DNA from: a virus
Virus record (IMG/VR): IMGVR_UViG_3300021475_000019
Span: 1 to 52,042 of that record
Direction: 5' to 3' (one strand)
Length of the DNA stretch: 52,042 bases
Of this stretch, positions 44,453 to 52,042 are shown piece after piece (the first letter of the stretch is position 1; every line of letters begins with the position of its first letter). The notes beneath the pieces were generated by a model, which saw nothing but the letters and a program-made list of their open reading frames with translations, was not told the origin of the DNA and searched no databases. The position numbers were made by a program, and so were the translations under genes.

Positions 44453-44947
44453 ATGTTTTGTTTCACGTGGAATGGCTCGGCGATGGTCCCGATGAGGGCC
44501 CAGGCGGCGGCCAAGGCCTACGTCGAGGGCCGCCGGTACTGGCTGGAACAGGCGTCCGAGCGGAGCTGGATCTCCCACCAGCAGCAGTTCGCCTGGATCG
44601 GCGAGGCCTGGGCCAATCTGCCCGAAGGCCTCGCCGAGACATTCCCGTCGCCGGAGCATCTGCGCAAGGCGGCGCTGATCGCCACCGGCTGGCATCGCGA
44701 GACGATCATCGACTGCGGGAGCCGAACGGCGGCGGCGCGCGTTGCGGCCTTCGCGCGGAACGAGGATGAGTTCGCGCGGGTCATCGTGCGAGGCCCGACG
44801 GTGGTGGTGCAGAAGGCGCGCTCGCAGCGCATGCACGGCCTCGACCGCATGGACAAGGCCGAGTTCGAGCGGTCGAAGGCCGACATCCTGGGCTGGATCT
44901 CCGAATTGATCGGCGTCACGCCTGAGCGGCTCAGGGGGGCGGCGTGA
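44453..44947 (+). CDS. conserved phage protein of unknown function (copy B)
   Basis: 164 residues, about 80% identical to 1251-1745. Both blocks named for copy A (RSWISHQQQFAWIGEAW, EHLRKAALIATG; VIVRGPTVVVQKARSQRMHGLDRMD) are intact, and most changes are conservative. Unlike copy A its start does not overlap a preceding gene. GTG of the following gene overlaps its stop. Confidence 0.8.
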   Translation: MFCFTWNGSAMVPMRAQAAAKAYVEGRRYWLEQASERSWISHQQQFAWIGEAWANLPEGLAETFPSPEHLRKAALIATGWHRETIIDCGSRTAAARVAAFARNEDEFARVIVRGPTVVVQKARSQRMHGLDRMDKAEFERSKADILGWISELIGVTPERLRGAA

Positions 44948-45147
44948 ACCTTGATCAAGAGACGCTACGCCGACATTTCGTCAAGGGCTGTCTCGGAAAG
45001 CGGGGCTACAAGTCGGAAGGCGTGGCGCTCCGAGTGAAGGACCAAGCCCTGCAAAATAAGAGGGGGCTGTCGCGCAAGTACATGGCGGGAACGGAGCCTT
45101 ATCTCTGCAAATTCTGCGGCGAATGGCACCTGGGGCACCCATCATGA
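44944..45147 (+). CDS. 67-residue zinc-binding protein (copy B only)
   Basis: GTG 44944 start, stop overlapping the PAPS-reductase-like ATG. NLDQETLRRHFVKGCLGKRGYKSEGVALRVKDQAL, then a zinc motif YLCKFCGEWHLGHPS (C..C....H..H). The KRGY.SE..A......... and C..CG.WH.GH pattern is that of short zinc proteins often seen in phage operons. It occupies the site where copy A has the methyltransferase-like and alpha-CTD-like genes. Confidence 0.68.
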   Translation: MNLDQETLRRHFVKGCLGKRGYKSEGVALRVKDQALQNKRGLSRKYMAGTEPYLCKFCGEWHLGHPS

Positions 45148-45878
45148 TCCGCACGCTCGCTTGGTTCTCCTGTGGGGCGGCGTCAGCGGTCGCCACCAAA
45201 CTCACGGCCGAGGCCGAGCCGGTCTATTGCGAGACGGGGGCCGAGCATCCCGACAACGAGCGTTTTCTCGCTGATTGCGAGCAATGGTTCGGGCGCAAGG
45301 TGACGCGCCTCAAGTCCGACAGATACGCCGACACTTGGGACGTGTGGACAAAGCGCCGCTACCTCGCGGGCGTGCAGGGCGCGCTTTGCACCGTGGAGTT
45401 GAAGGCCGCGCCGCGCATTGCCTTCCAGAGGCCAGACGATATCCACATCCTGGGCTACACCGCCGACGCGGCCGACGTGACGAGGGCGAACCGGCTGCGC
45501 GAGACTTATCCAGAGCAGGTGTTCCTGACGCCGCTGATCGAGCGCGGCATCCTGAAGGAGCATTGCCTCGACATGGTTCGGCGGGCGGGCATCGCGCTGC
45601 CGCCGCTGTACGCGCTGGGCTTCCGCAACAACAATTGCATCCCCTGCGTCAAGGCGCAGAGCGCCGCCTATTGGGCGCTGGTGCGCCGCGAGTTCCCGTC
45701 TGAGTTCGACCGCATGGCGCGACTGTCGCGGGACCTTGGGGTCAGGCTCTGCAAGACGGCCAGCGGCGAGCGCGAACGCATATTCATCGATGAGGTCCCG
45801 CTCGACCAGCCGGTCACAGATCCCATTCAGCCGTCGTGCGACTTTCTCTGCCACCTCGCCGAGCAGGATTTGACATGA
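45144..45878 (+). CDS. PAPS-reductase-family (PP-loop) phage protein (copy B)
   Basis: 244 residues from ATG 45144 (ATGA overlap), about 92% identical to copy A, with the same WFSCGAASAVATK loop and NNNCIPCVKAQ cysteine pair. Most changes lie in the last 50 residues. The very low divergence, also at DNA level (45370-45620 is nearly identical to 2930-3190), suggests recent exchange or strong selection. Confidence 0.75.
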   Translation: MIRTLAWFSCGAASAVATKLTAEAEPVYCETGAEHPDNERFLADCEQWFGRKVTRLKSDRYADTWDVWTKRRYLAGVQGALCTVELKAAPRIAFQRPDDIHILGYTADAADVTRANRLRETYPEQVFLTPLIERGILKEHCLDMVRRAGIALPPLYALGFRNNNCIPCVKAQSAAYWALVRREFPSEFDRMARLSRDLGVRLCKTASGERERIFIDEVPLDQPVTDPIQPSCDFLCHLAEQDLT

Positions 45879-46228
45879 TCCGCATCTCGTTCTCGGCCGC
45901 CAGCAAGCGCGCCATCGAGCGCCGCGCGACCAGCGCGATGAACGGCAAGACGTACTGCGAGCAGTGCGTCGCCGAGTGCCCGACGCGGGCCGACTACGAG
46001 ATCGACCATTGCGTGGCCGAGGGCGCGCTGGCGGCCAACGACAACAGGCCGCCGCTCACCGCCGAGGATGGCAAGCTTCTCTGCCTCAAGTGCCACGACA
46101 AGAAGACCCGGCGCGACGTGCGCGAGATCGCCAAGTCGAAACGCCTGGAGGGCAAGCATCGGCCCATCGACGGCGGGCCGTCGGAGATCGCCCGGCGCTA
46201 CCGCATCCCCCAGGAGCCCCACAGATGA
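45875..46228 (+). CDS. HNH endonuclease-like protein (copy B)
   Basis: 117 residues, one longer than copy A. The Cys pairs are CEQCVAEC and CLKCHDKK, and DYEIDHCVAEGAL is unchanged. The segment before the first Cys differs (SAMNGKTY against DMTGRKW). Same coupling to the genes on both sides. Confidence 0.78.
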   Translation: MIRISFSAASKRAIERRATSAMNGKTYCEQCVAECPTRADYEIDHCVAEGALAANDNRPPLTAEDGKLLCLKCHDKKTRRDVREIAKSKRLEGKHRPIDGGPSEIARRYRIPQEPHR

Positions 46229-46524
46229 TCGTACGCGCCCTTCTGCTCGCCCTGGTCCTTCTGGCCCCAGCGTCGGTCCCGGCGGCTGCTGCGTGCCACC
46301 ACTACTCGATCTGGAAGAACCCGTGGCCCCAGCGGTGCGGCGTGGCGCGTCAAGGACAAATTCGGACAATTTCGGACAAACTCGGTCAAGCGCAAGTTCG
46401 CGCAAATTCGCGCAAGCCCGACATCGCCTTGCCTCATCTCACAAGGAACGACTGCGTCGGCGGCGAAGCAGATGAATTGACGCGCGCCCGGCTGGAGCTG
46501 CTTGGATACGCCTATGCCCACTAA
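46225..46524 (+). CDS. small secreted protein without array (copy B)
   Basis: 99 residues with a clean signal peptide (IVRALLLALVLLAPASVPAAAA) followed by CHHYSIWKNPWPQRCGVAR, the block shared with copy A. The rest is encoded by ~11-base repeats of the TTCGGACAA type (about 46348-46415), giving QIRTISDKLGQAQVRANSRK. It ends in a helix ELTRARLELLGYAYAH. The contrast with copy A shows the mature C-terminal part is free to vary. Confidence 0.68.
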   Translation: MIVRALLLALVLLAPASVPAAAACHHYSIWKNPWPQRCGVARQGQIRTISDKLGQAQVRANSRKPDIALPHLTRNDCVGGEADELTRARLELLGYAYAH

Positions 46525-46723
46525 GCACAACGGCCCCCTGATGGAGGACTACAAGCGGGCGCTGAAGGCCGCGAAATGGGCGGGCGTCAAGGCCGTGCGG
46601 GTCGAAATTGGCCAAGGCGCTATTGTAATGATTATGGACGACACTTATCTGGAGAAGTTGGCACTGGGCCAACCTCCCGCACCGGATAACGAGGTGAGGG
46701 AAAAACCAAAAGCACGCTGGTAA
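46514..46723 (+). CDS. small protein upstream of the integrase (copy B)
   Basis: 69 residues from ATG 46514, inside the end of the secreted-protein gene (11-base overlap). The first half (PTKHNGPLMEDYKRALKAAKWAGVKAVRVEIGQG) differs from copy A while the end (DNEVREKPKARW) is the same. It ends 12 bases before the integrase. Confidence 0.68.
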   Translation: MPTKHNGPLMEDYKRALKAAKWAGVKAVRVEIGQGAIVMIMDDTYLEKLALGQPPAPDNEVREKPKARW

Positions 46724-46735
46724 GGGAAATTTATT

Positions 46736-47779
46736 ATGCCGAAACGTAGAGTAAGGGGCCTCTGCTCCGAGTTGAACCGACACGGCACCCGTGTCTGGTA
46801 CTACCGCGACGGCCATGGGCCGCGCAGCCGCATTCCCGGCCTCTACGGCTCGCCCGCCTTCAACGCCGCGCTGAACGCCGCCATGGGCCGCGCTACAACC
46901 CCCGCCGTGACGAGCGGCCTGACGCACACCGACAGCGGCTCGCTCGCTTGGCTCGTCGATCAGTTCCAGTCCTCGTCGGCCTGGAGCGCGACGAAGCCCG
47001 CGACGCAGAAGCAGCGCCGCAACATCCTCGCCCGCGTCGTCAAGGAGAACGGCTCCTACGCCGTCCGCGATCTCGACCACGCCTGGGTGGAGGACCTGCG
47101 CGACCTCGTCGCCGACGACGGCCGGGCGACCGCGATGGCCAACGCCGTCGTCAAGGTCCTGCGCGCGTTCTTTGAGTGGGCGACGCCGAAGCACATGCCG
47201 GTCAACATCGCGCAGAGCGTCAAGCTCATCGCGCGCGACGACCGCGTTGGCTTCCATTCGTGGACCGAGGTGGAGCTGGAGCGGTTCGAGGCCTACTACC
47301 CGCTCGGCACGCGCGAGCGGCTCGCCTATTCGGTCCTGCTCTGGACCGGCCAGCGGCGCAGCGACTGCGTCAAGTTCGGCAAGCAGCATGTCCTCCGCAA
47401 CGGACGACTGTTCCTGCGGCAGGGCAAGACCAACAATCCGGTGACGATCCCGATCATGCCGGAGCTGGCCGAGGCGCTCGCCGCCGGTCCCGTGGGCGAC
47501 CTCTGCTGGATCGTCGGCGACAAGGGCAACCCGCTCACCGCCGACACGTTCACGGGCTGGTTCCGCCAAGTCTGCGACAAGGCTGGCCTGCCGGAGTGCA
47601 GCGCGCACGGCCTGCGCAAGGCGGCGGCCCGACGGTTCGCCCTGGCTGGCGCGACCTTGGACGAGCTGAAGGCTTGGTTTGGCTGGACCGAGAACCGGAC
47701 GCCCGGCATCTACACTCGCGACGCCGACAACTCGCAGCTCGCCGACAACGCGGCGCGCAGGTTGACCAAGGCGGCGTGA
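46736..47779 (+). CDS. tyrosine recombinase / phage integrase (copy B)
   Basis: 347 residues with the same catalytic set: LLWTGQRRSDCVKFGK, RQGKTNNPVTIPI, SAHGLRKAAARRFAL, WFGWTENRTPGIYTR. The N-terminal ~60 residues (CSELNRHGTRVWYYRDGHGPRSRIPG) differ from copy A far more than the rest. If both copies were in one genome they could act on each other's sites; if they are strain variants they mark two closely related phages. Confidence 0.93.
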   Translation: MPKRRVRGLCSELNRHGTRVWYYRDGHGPRSRIPGLYGSPAFNAALNAAMGRATTPAVTSGLTHTDSGSLAWLVDQFQSSSAWSATKPATQKQRRNILARVVKENGSYAVRDLDHAWVEDLRDLVADDGRATAMANAVVKVLRAFFEWATPKHMPVNIAQSVKLIARDDRVGFHSWTEVELERFEAYYPLGTRERLAYSVLLWTGQRRSDCVKFGKQHVLRNGRLFLRQGKTNNPVTIPIMPELAEALAAGPVGDLCWIVGDKGNPLTADTFTGWFRQVCDKAGLPECSAHGLRKAAARRFALAGATLDELKAWFGWTENRTPGIYTRDADNSQLADNAARRLTKAA

Positions 47780-47784
47780 CGAAG

Positions 47785-47812
47785 AAGGGGGCCCCTGAGG
47801 CCCCCTTTTTTT
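47785..47812. terminator. bidirectional intrinsic terminator (copy B)
   Basis: AAGGGGGCC (47785-47793), CCTGA loop, GGCCCCCTT (47799-47807), then more Ts. It lies directly after the integrase stop and serves the convergent PEP-CTERM gene as well. Confidence 0.88.
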
Positions 47813-47817
47813 TACCC

Positions 47818-48387
47818 TCAGACCTCCGCGAACCGCGAGGTCTTGCCGCGCCTGAGGCCCGCCCAGGCCAGACCGGCGAAGCCGATCAGCAGCATTGCCC
47901 AGGTCGATGGCTCCGGCGTCGTCACCGCCGTGATCGTGCCGTCAATCGCGATGTGGATAGGCGAGCCGCCGCTGATCCCCGACACTTCCGCAAAGTAGCT
48001 CCCGGCGCCAAGCACGTCAGGCGTCACGGTCGCGGCTTGCCCGCCGAGGAAGTTGATGAGCGCCGAACTCTCGATCAGCGAGCCCAGGGGTTCGAACGGA
48101 GACACGGACGCGGTCCCGGTCTGTGTGTTGAGCGACAGCACGCCGCCGACGATGCGCTGGGCGCCGATGGCGCTGTCGCTCACCGACACGGTGACCGTCT
48201 CGGTAGTCGGGAGCGTGAACTCGAAAAACTCCGAGAACCCGATGCCGCTGCCGGGCGTGTCCTGCGCGGGGAGCGCGAGGCTCTCGTTGAGGACCGCGCC
48301 GATGTTCTCGACGGTGATCTCGGCGGCGTGGGCAGGCGTGGAGCCGACAGCGAGCGCGAGCGCCCCGGCGAGAAGGATGGCTTTCAT
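47818..48387 (-). CDS. PEP-CTERM (PEPxxWA type) exported protein (copy B)
   Basis: 189 residues. Signal peptide as in copy A (MKAILLAGALALAVGSTPAHA), conserved secreted domain (FSEFFEFTLPTTETVTVSV; SPIHIAIDGTITAV), C-terminal sorting signal TPEPSTWAM, hydrophobic LLIGFAGLAWAG, basic LRRGK. The last ten residues differ from copy A, as expected for a tail removed after sorting. Confidence 0.88.
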   Translation of the reverse strand: MKAILLAGALALAVGSTPAHAAEITVENIGAVLNESLALPAQDTPGSGIGFSEFFEFTLPTTETVTVSVSDSAIGAQRIVGGVLSLNTQTGTASVSPFEPLGSLIESSALINFLGGQAATVTPDVLGAGSYFAEVSGISGGSPIHIAIDGTITAVTTPEPSTWAMLLIGFAGLAWAGLRRGKTSRFAEV

Positions 48388-48399
48388 GGATGTTGCCCC

Positions 48400-48672
48400 T
48401 GGTTTGAAGGAGGCAGTTTTCTACCTGCTCATCATGACGATGGCGAGAAATTTTATTCCCGCACCGATTTCTGGTGCGGGATTTTCTCCTCGGAAAGCCG
48501 CAGATTTGCTGGGGTCGGGGCCCCACATCGCATTCCGACGCGAAATTCGAGATTGTAGGAAAACCGGGCGTTTCCGAGGAAGTGCGGGATTTTTCGCCCT
48601 CCTGAAATCATTAACCCTTTTCTGCGCCCATCCCGCACCTTTTGGCCCGTAGGTGCAGATCTTTGGCCCGCA
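48400..48672. other. conserved structured intergenic region (copy B)
   Basis: Same element as 6300-6572. CCCGCACC (48458)/GGTGCGGG (48473-48480), CCTCGGAAA (48488-48496)/TTTCCGAGG (48571-48579, perfect here), GTGCGGG (48582)/TCCCGCACC (48631-48639). Loop sequences and the segment 48605-48628 vary while the arms persist. The 350 bases from 48388 to 48739 contain no gene. Confidence 0.6.
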
Positions 48673-48705
48673 CTGACATGGCGCTACGCGGGCGAAGTGT
48701 TATAT
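48673..48705 (+). promoter_or_regulatory. candidate promoter (copy B)
   Basis: CTGACA (48673) and TTATAT (48700), 21-bp spacing, with the conserved GTTGGCCCAGAGACA after it, 35 bases before ATG 48740. Confidence 0.35.
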
Positions 48706-48739
48706 GTTGGCCCAGAGACAACACGAAGTGAGACGAATT

Positions 48740-49012
48740 ATGGAAAGCCCTTTTGAAACTCGCCTGTACCGCGTCACCACCGGGACGACGTATGACCCGC
48801 CCAAGCGGGTCCGCGCTGAGACGCGCAAGGAGGCCGCAGAGATCGTTGCCAACCGCATCGCCAAACGATGGTACGGGCGCGCAGGCTACTGCCATCATGT
48901 GCGCTACGACTGCCGCACCATGGACCGCAAGACTGAGCATTACGAGGCGTTCGTCGGTCACACCGTGGGCAACGGCTGCGATGGTCGCCACATCTGGGTT
49001 TACGTGTCGTAA
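48740..49012 (+). CDS. small hypothetical protein (copy B only)
   Basis: 90 residues from ATG 48740: ESPFETRLYRVTTGTTYDPPKRVRAETRKEAAEIVANRIAKRWYGRAGYCHHVRYDCRTMDRKTEHYEAFVG, ending in GCDGRHIWVYVS. Alternating strands and a helix (KEAAEIVANRIAKRWYG) suggest a compact alpha/beta fold. No family known to me. Replaces the coiled-coil gene of copy A. Confidence 0.6.
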   Translation: MESPFETRLYRVTTGTTYDPPKRVRAETRKEAAEIVANRIAKRWYGRAGYCHHVRYDCRTMDRKTEHYEAFVGHTVGNGCDGRHIWVYVS

Positions 49013-49230
49013 TGGCACTGCAATTAGGCGCGCTGCGCGAGGCGCTGATCGAGGCGGGCGCGAGCCCTGACAAGGCCGGTAAGGCCTCCGAGGAGGTCGC
49101 GGGCTACGACAGCGACCTCAAGCTCCTGAAGTGGATGGTCGGCGGCGTCTACGCCGTCCTGGTCATCCTGGGAGCCCCGGCGCTGTGGCTCTTGCTGCGC
49201 GTCGCGGCGAAGGTGGGGGCGCTCGGATGA
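49012..49230 (+). CDS. small membrane protein (copy B only)
   Basis: 72 residues: a soluble helix LGALREALIEAGASPDKAGKASEEVAGYDSDLKLLKWMVG followed by one transmembrane segment GVYAVLVILGAPALWLLLRVAAK. A helix plus C-terminal anchor is a layout often seen in phage- or rhizobium-encoded small proteins of unknown role. ATGs and stops overlap the neighbours. Confidence 0.62.
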   Translation: MALQLGALREALIEAGASPDKAGKASEEVAGYDSDLKLLKWMVGGVYAVLVILGAPALWLLLRVAAKVGALG

Positions 49231-49532
49231 CCGCGTACTACGTGGCGGCGAGCAACCGCTACTTTTGGCAAACCCTCGGCGTTCAGGCGACGAGCGCCGA
49301 GGCCGCAGCCGAGGCGTTCCGCGCCTACCTCGCCGCGCCCGCACAGCAGACGGCCCAGGCCTACGAGCTGGAGCAGGCCGAGCAATTCGGGTCCGACGGC
49401 TCCGAGGGCGAACTCGACCGCGCGAGCTACGTCTACGACTTCGACGACGGCATCATCGAGGAGTGCGACGAGCCCGACGCGCCCAAGGTCGGCGAGGCTG
49501 TGCGCATGCTCGACAGCGGGGGGAAGGGCTGA
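49227..49532 (+). CDS. acidic small protein (copy B only)
   Basis: 101 residues: TAYYVAASNRYFWQTLGVQATSAEAAAEAFRAYLA, then an acidic C-terminal half (DGSEGELDRASYVYDFDDGIIEECDEPDAPKVG). A strand-helix start with a negatively charged tail could mimic DNA, a common phage trick, but this is only a suggestion from composition. Confidence 0.6.
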   Translation: MTAYYVAASNRYFWQTLGVQATSAEAAAEAFRAYLAAPAQQTAQAYELEQAEQFGSDGSEGELDRASYVYDFDDGIIEECDEPDAPKVGEAVRMLDSGGKG

Positions 49533-49684
49533 TGAACGCGCACTGGCCCACCGATAAAGTCCCCGGCGCGAGCCGGGCTCTGACCGAAAGCCGAGGCGGC
49601 CCTGCTGGCCCAGCTCCAGAGCCGCCCCCACGCCCTCAACAGACGCGAGCGCGATCTCCTGATCAAGCTCCAACGAAAGGTTAA
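49532..49684 (+). pseudogene. frameshifted homologue of 6863-7021
   Basis: Starts as in copy A (NAHWPTDKVPGASRALTE) but an extra A in GAAAGC (49587-49589, GAAGC in copy A) shifts the frame. It ends as Pro/Arg-rich sequence SRGGPAGPAPEPPPRPQQTRARS. The original C-terminus (LLAQLQSRPHALNRRERDLLIKLQRKVK-like) is still encoded in the other frame up to the expected stop. Either a recent mutation or an assembly error. Confidence 0.6.
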
Positions 49685-49688
49685 GTGA

Positions 49689-49910
49689 ATGCACAGCGTT
49701 CTTGGAATTGCCCTCGCCGTTGTTGTTGCGGGATGGGCTTTCGACAGGCTGGTCGACGGGCGGATCGCCAAGCGCATGCGCCCGGCCGCCGCGCCCGCGC
49801 CCCCGAAGCCGCAGGCGGGCTTGTCTCTGCGGGAGGGCCTCACGCTGGTGGGCGCCGTCGTTTTCCTGATCGCCCTTATGGCCGTGGCCGGTCATTTCAA
49901 CCTGGGCTGA
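49689..49910 (+). CDS. small membrane protein (copy B)
   Basis: 73 residues: a hydrophobic start HSVLGIALAVVVAGWAFDRLVDGRIAKRMRPAAAPAPPKP and a second membrane segment LTLVGAVVFLIALMAVAG. Different from the copy A protein at 7018-7284 but in the same place with similar topology. Confidence 0.6.
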   Translation: MHSVLGIALAVVVAGWAFDRLVDGRIAKRMRPAAAPAPPKPQAGLSLREGLTLVGAVVFLIALMAVAGHFNLG

Positions 49911-49911
49911 A

Positions 49912-50778
49912 CTACTGCCCAGGTATCCACTGGTCCCAGGGCCCGGCCCCCTGCCGGAACGCCGACGAGCCGCCCAAAATACCGCTCTTGATCGCCTGCT
50001 GCGTCGCGGGGTTCTCCGCGAGTTTTTTCACGACCTCGCCACTCCCCTCGGTCAGGTTGTGCATGAGCGTGTAGCCGCCAAGCGCGGTCAGGATTTCATG
50101 GTAGCCCTCGCCGAACGCCTTGCGAGCGGCCATCGTCACGGCGGCGGCCGGGCCCAGGTCCATCACCCCCCTGGTGAGCTGCGGCAGGACAGCGGGGGCG
50201 GCCTTCGCGGCCACCCCACCGACGCCGCCCGCAATGCTGCCCATCGCCGCGTCGTCGGCCGCCGTCGTCCAGTCGTTGCCCTGGGCTTTGCTCTTGATCC
50301 CCTCATGCGCCGACCCGGCGAGAATGGACCCGCCGGGGAGCGCGTTGAGCAGCGTCGTCGGGCTCAGGACGTTGCCCGCCATATCCGCGCCCGCCGCCGC
50401 CACCGGGCCGAGCCTCTCCCTCGCCTTCTGGGCCTCGGTCCTGAGGCCCGGCAGCAGGTACATCGAGGCCTCATTTCCAGCAACATTCCCAAAGTCCTGC
50501 ACCGACTGCGGCATGATCACGTCGCCGAACCCAGGCTGCGGGAGCAGGCCCGGTCCCCACCCCTTGACGCCCCAGCCGCTGGGCGAGGCGGCAGCGGCGT
50601 TGGGAGTGGCGGGTGCGGGTGTGGGTGCTGCTGCAACGGGCTTCGCGCCCGTGGGATTGAAGTTGCTGAATGCGCCGCCGCTGGAGCTGGCTGCGGGAGC
50701 CTCAGCCTGCGGCGCTGCAACGGCTTGGCCTTTCTGCTTCGCGCCCGTGGGGTCGAAGTTGTCGAATGCGCCCGCCAT
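49912..50778 (-). CDS. virion-associated Gly/Ala-rich protein (copy B)
   Basis: 288 residues. N-terminal repeats FDNFDPTGAK and FSNFNPTGAK and the end GPWDQWIPGQ are as in copy A. The middle is only moderately similar (SWG/SGWGVKGWGPGLLPQPGFGDVIMP; DMAGNVLSPTTLLNALPGG), so this protein is evolving faster than its neighbour upstream. It abuts the rightward unit by one base. Ejection or tail-internal role inferred as for copy A. Confidence 0.6.
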   Translation of the reverse strand: MAGAFDNFDPTGAKQKGQAVAAPQAEAPAASSSGGAFSNFNPTGAKPVAAAPTPAPATPNAAAASPSGWGVKGWGPGLLPQPGFGDVIMPQSVQDFGNVAGNEASMYLLPGLRTEAQKARERLGPVAAAGADMAGNVLSPTTLLNALPGGSILAGSAHEGIKSKAQGNDWTTAADDAAMGSIAGGVGGVAAKAAPAVLPQLTRGVMDLGPAAAVTMAARKAFGEGYHEILTALGGYTLMHNLTEGSGEVVKKLAENPATQQAIKSGILGGSSAFRQGAGPWDQWIPGQ

Positions 50779-50781
50779 CGA

Positions 50782-52042
50782 TCACTCCAGCCCAGAGGTA
50801 TCGTAGCCGTTGTCTTTAAGGTGCTTGAGCGCGGAGCGCGGCCCGTAATGTTCCACGGCGTTCTGGAAATCGAGCTTGTCTTGCTCCGTCAGTTGCTTGA
50901 GGTTCTTGTTCGGCTGGACCGACTTCCCAATGGGGCCGCCAGGATCAAGGTCGCCGCCCGACTGATACATCGGATCAAGGTAGGGCTTGAGATAGCCGGG
51001 TATGTCGGAGAGCCTGCCCGCCGCGCCGTAGGCGTTAGCTTGCGCGGTGAGCGCGAGCTTGATTTTCGGCGCGATGACCTCGTCGCGATAATTGCCGATG
51101 CCAAAATTGGTATAGTCGTCAGGGTTCGCGCCCAAAGTTGCGAGGTTCTGGCCAACGCCCTTGGGACCGCCGCGCGCCGACAAGACCTTCGCCGTGCCAG
51201 CCAGCCCCTCCATCTTGCTGTGCAGATTGTAGGCCTCCGATCCTGGCGCCAAGCCCTCAAACCAACCTTTGCCGACGGCCTTCGCTGACCCGGTGATCTC
51301 GTCGAGTTTGGGCGAGTTCGAGACATCGGCAAGATCGTCGACGAACTTGCTCAGGCCTTGGTTCATGCCGTTGAACTGACCTTTCGCGTCGGTCAGGTCC
51401 TTTGTGTAGAGCGACCACTTCGTGGGGTCGGTCAGGTAGCTGGGCATCGGCCTGCCCTGGTTGGCCGGGTCGTTGCTCCATTGCGTGCGGGCGAAGGCCA
51501 TCGACTTCATGTCGCCGGTCATCCCCGGCAGGCCTCCGGTGATGATCATCGGCAGGTAGTTCTTCTGCCAATCCTCCTCCGCTGCGGCGGCGTCCTGCCC
51601 TTTGGCAGTTGCGCCCTTGATGAACTGATCATGCTCGAACTGGATGTTTCGCTGCGTGTCGGTCGGCTCCATCTTGGTGATGAGGTCCTTGCCGTTCCCG
51701 GCGAGAATTTGCGACTGCACGACGGCCAGCGGCAGGTTGAGCTTTGCGGCGATGTCGGGAGCCTGCGCCAGGAGCTGCTGGTTCGCCGTTTGCTGCTGCA
51801 TCGCGGTGTGCAGGCTCATCAGGTTGCCGACCGTCTGGCCCGCATCTTCGCCGCCGCCGGTCAGGCTCTGCATGATGGATTGGCGCATCGAAGGCGGGCT
51901 GTGGTTGGCGGCGATTAGCGCGAGGCCGCTATTGATCCCCTGCATCGCCCGGTCGCGCTGCTGCATCTGCATGTACAGCGACATGATGTTCGGCGGGTTG
52001 GCGAGCGTCTGGTAGCTCGCCGACATGTCGGGCGTCGACTGG
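50782..52042 (-). CDS. large virion (probable ejection) protein, 5' part missing (copy B)
   Basis: The frame is open to the end of the window. The C-terminal ~420 residues match the copy A protein at 8132-9589 at over 90%, with a differing stretch around residues ~165-185 of the copy A numbering (QTANQQLLAQAPDIAAKLNL) and an insertion near the GATAKGQDAAAAEED loop. The last 117 bases of the window (51926-52042) are identical to 9252-9368. Confidence 0.75.
   Translation of the reverse strand, partial: QSTPDMSASYQTLANPPNIMSLYMQMQQRDRAMQGINSGLALIAANHSPPSMRQSIMQSLTGGGEDAGQTVGNLMSLHTAMQQQTANQQLLAQAPDIAAKLNLPLAVVQSQILAGNGKDLITKMEPTDTQRNIQFEHDQFIKGATAKGQDAAAAEEDWQKNYLPMIITGGLPGMTGDMKSMAFARTQWSNDPANQGRPMPSYLTDPTKWSLYTKDLTDAKGQFNGMNQGLSKFVDDLADVSNSPKLDEITGSAKAVGKGWFEGLAPGSEAYNLHSKMEGLAGTAKVLSARGGPKGVGQNLATLGANPDDYTNFGIGNYRDEVIAPKIKLALTAQANAYGAAGRLSDIPGYLKPYLDPMYQSGGDLDPGGPIGKSVQPNKNLKQLTEQDKLDFQNAVEHYGPRSALKHLKDNGYDTSGLE

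Noticed and set aside
50059-51288. Rightward open frame (409 codons) opposite the copy B virion genes
   Set aside because: A similar mirror frame exists in copy A (7514-8638) but without conserved start or domain; it follows from coding on the other strand.
1-52042. Direct terminal repeats of a linear phage genome
   Set aside because: The two end regions are diverged, contain module swaps and are 8.8-9.4 kb long. They are not identical as true terminal redundancy would be.
1-52042. tRNA genes and an attachment site
   Set aside because: I looked for cloverleaf-like sequences and for a tRNA-end match near the integrases and found none I could defend by eye.

Overview
The window is a high-GC, gene-dense temperate phage (or prophage) sequence. 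The host is probably an alphaproteobacterium: many short proteins are of types I associate with Hyphomicrobiales phages, and one cargo gene carries a PEPxxWA-type C-terminal sorting signal. The virion genes (SU10-like capsid, portal and adaptor proteins, a P22 gp10-like stabilisation candidate, no tape measure or tail tube) point to a short-tailed podovirus with a lysis cassette and a tyrosine integrase. I see no phage DNA or RNA polymerase and no tRNA.

Layout. The first ~9.4 kb (copy A, 1-9368) and the last ~8.8 kb (copy B, 43235-52042) are two diverged versions of the same region in the same order. Positions 1-127 equal 43235-43361 exactly, then the copies diverge. The simplest reading is one ~43.2 kb circular or permuted genome read once round and then continued into a second strain's version; a tandem prophage is the alternative. 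Rightward early genes start at 41834 with an ERF annealing protein and a YqaJ exonuclease and run through small conserved genes, a PAPS-reductase-like protein, an HNH protein, a small secreted protein and the integrase. They end with a leftward PEP-CTERM cargo gene and a few tiny genes. Copy A carries a cytosine-methyltransferase-like gene plus a zinc-ribbon/alpha-CTD-like gene where copy B has one short zinc protein.

From 31961 down to 7289 everything is leftward: ten small genes with a candidate small terminase, large terminase, portal, scaffold, capsid, endolysin and two holin candidates, adaptor, tail fibres, the gp10-like protein, then Q/A-rich virion proteins including one with M15 peptidase plus transglycosylase-like domains and one with an S74 autoprocessing domain. 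The control region (31962-34281) has two tandem paralogous HTH proteins, a ribbon-helix-helix protein and two operator families. Rightward accessory genes lie at 35110-38902, and leftward small genes and nucleases at 38899-41605.

The most unusual feature is a set of degenerate pentanucleotide arrays, (GGCNN)n, at ten gene junctions. Nine have GGC on the + strand regardless of gene direction; one is on the - strand. They differ completely in length and sequence between copies A and B although the flanking genes are close to identical. Several have merged in frame with genes, and four in the late operon are capped by a perfect GC-rich hairpin. A 14-bp operator family (GTTAG-N4-CTAAC type) links the repressor region with the early recombination promoter.
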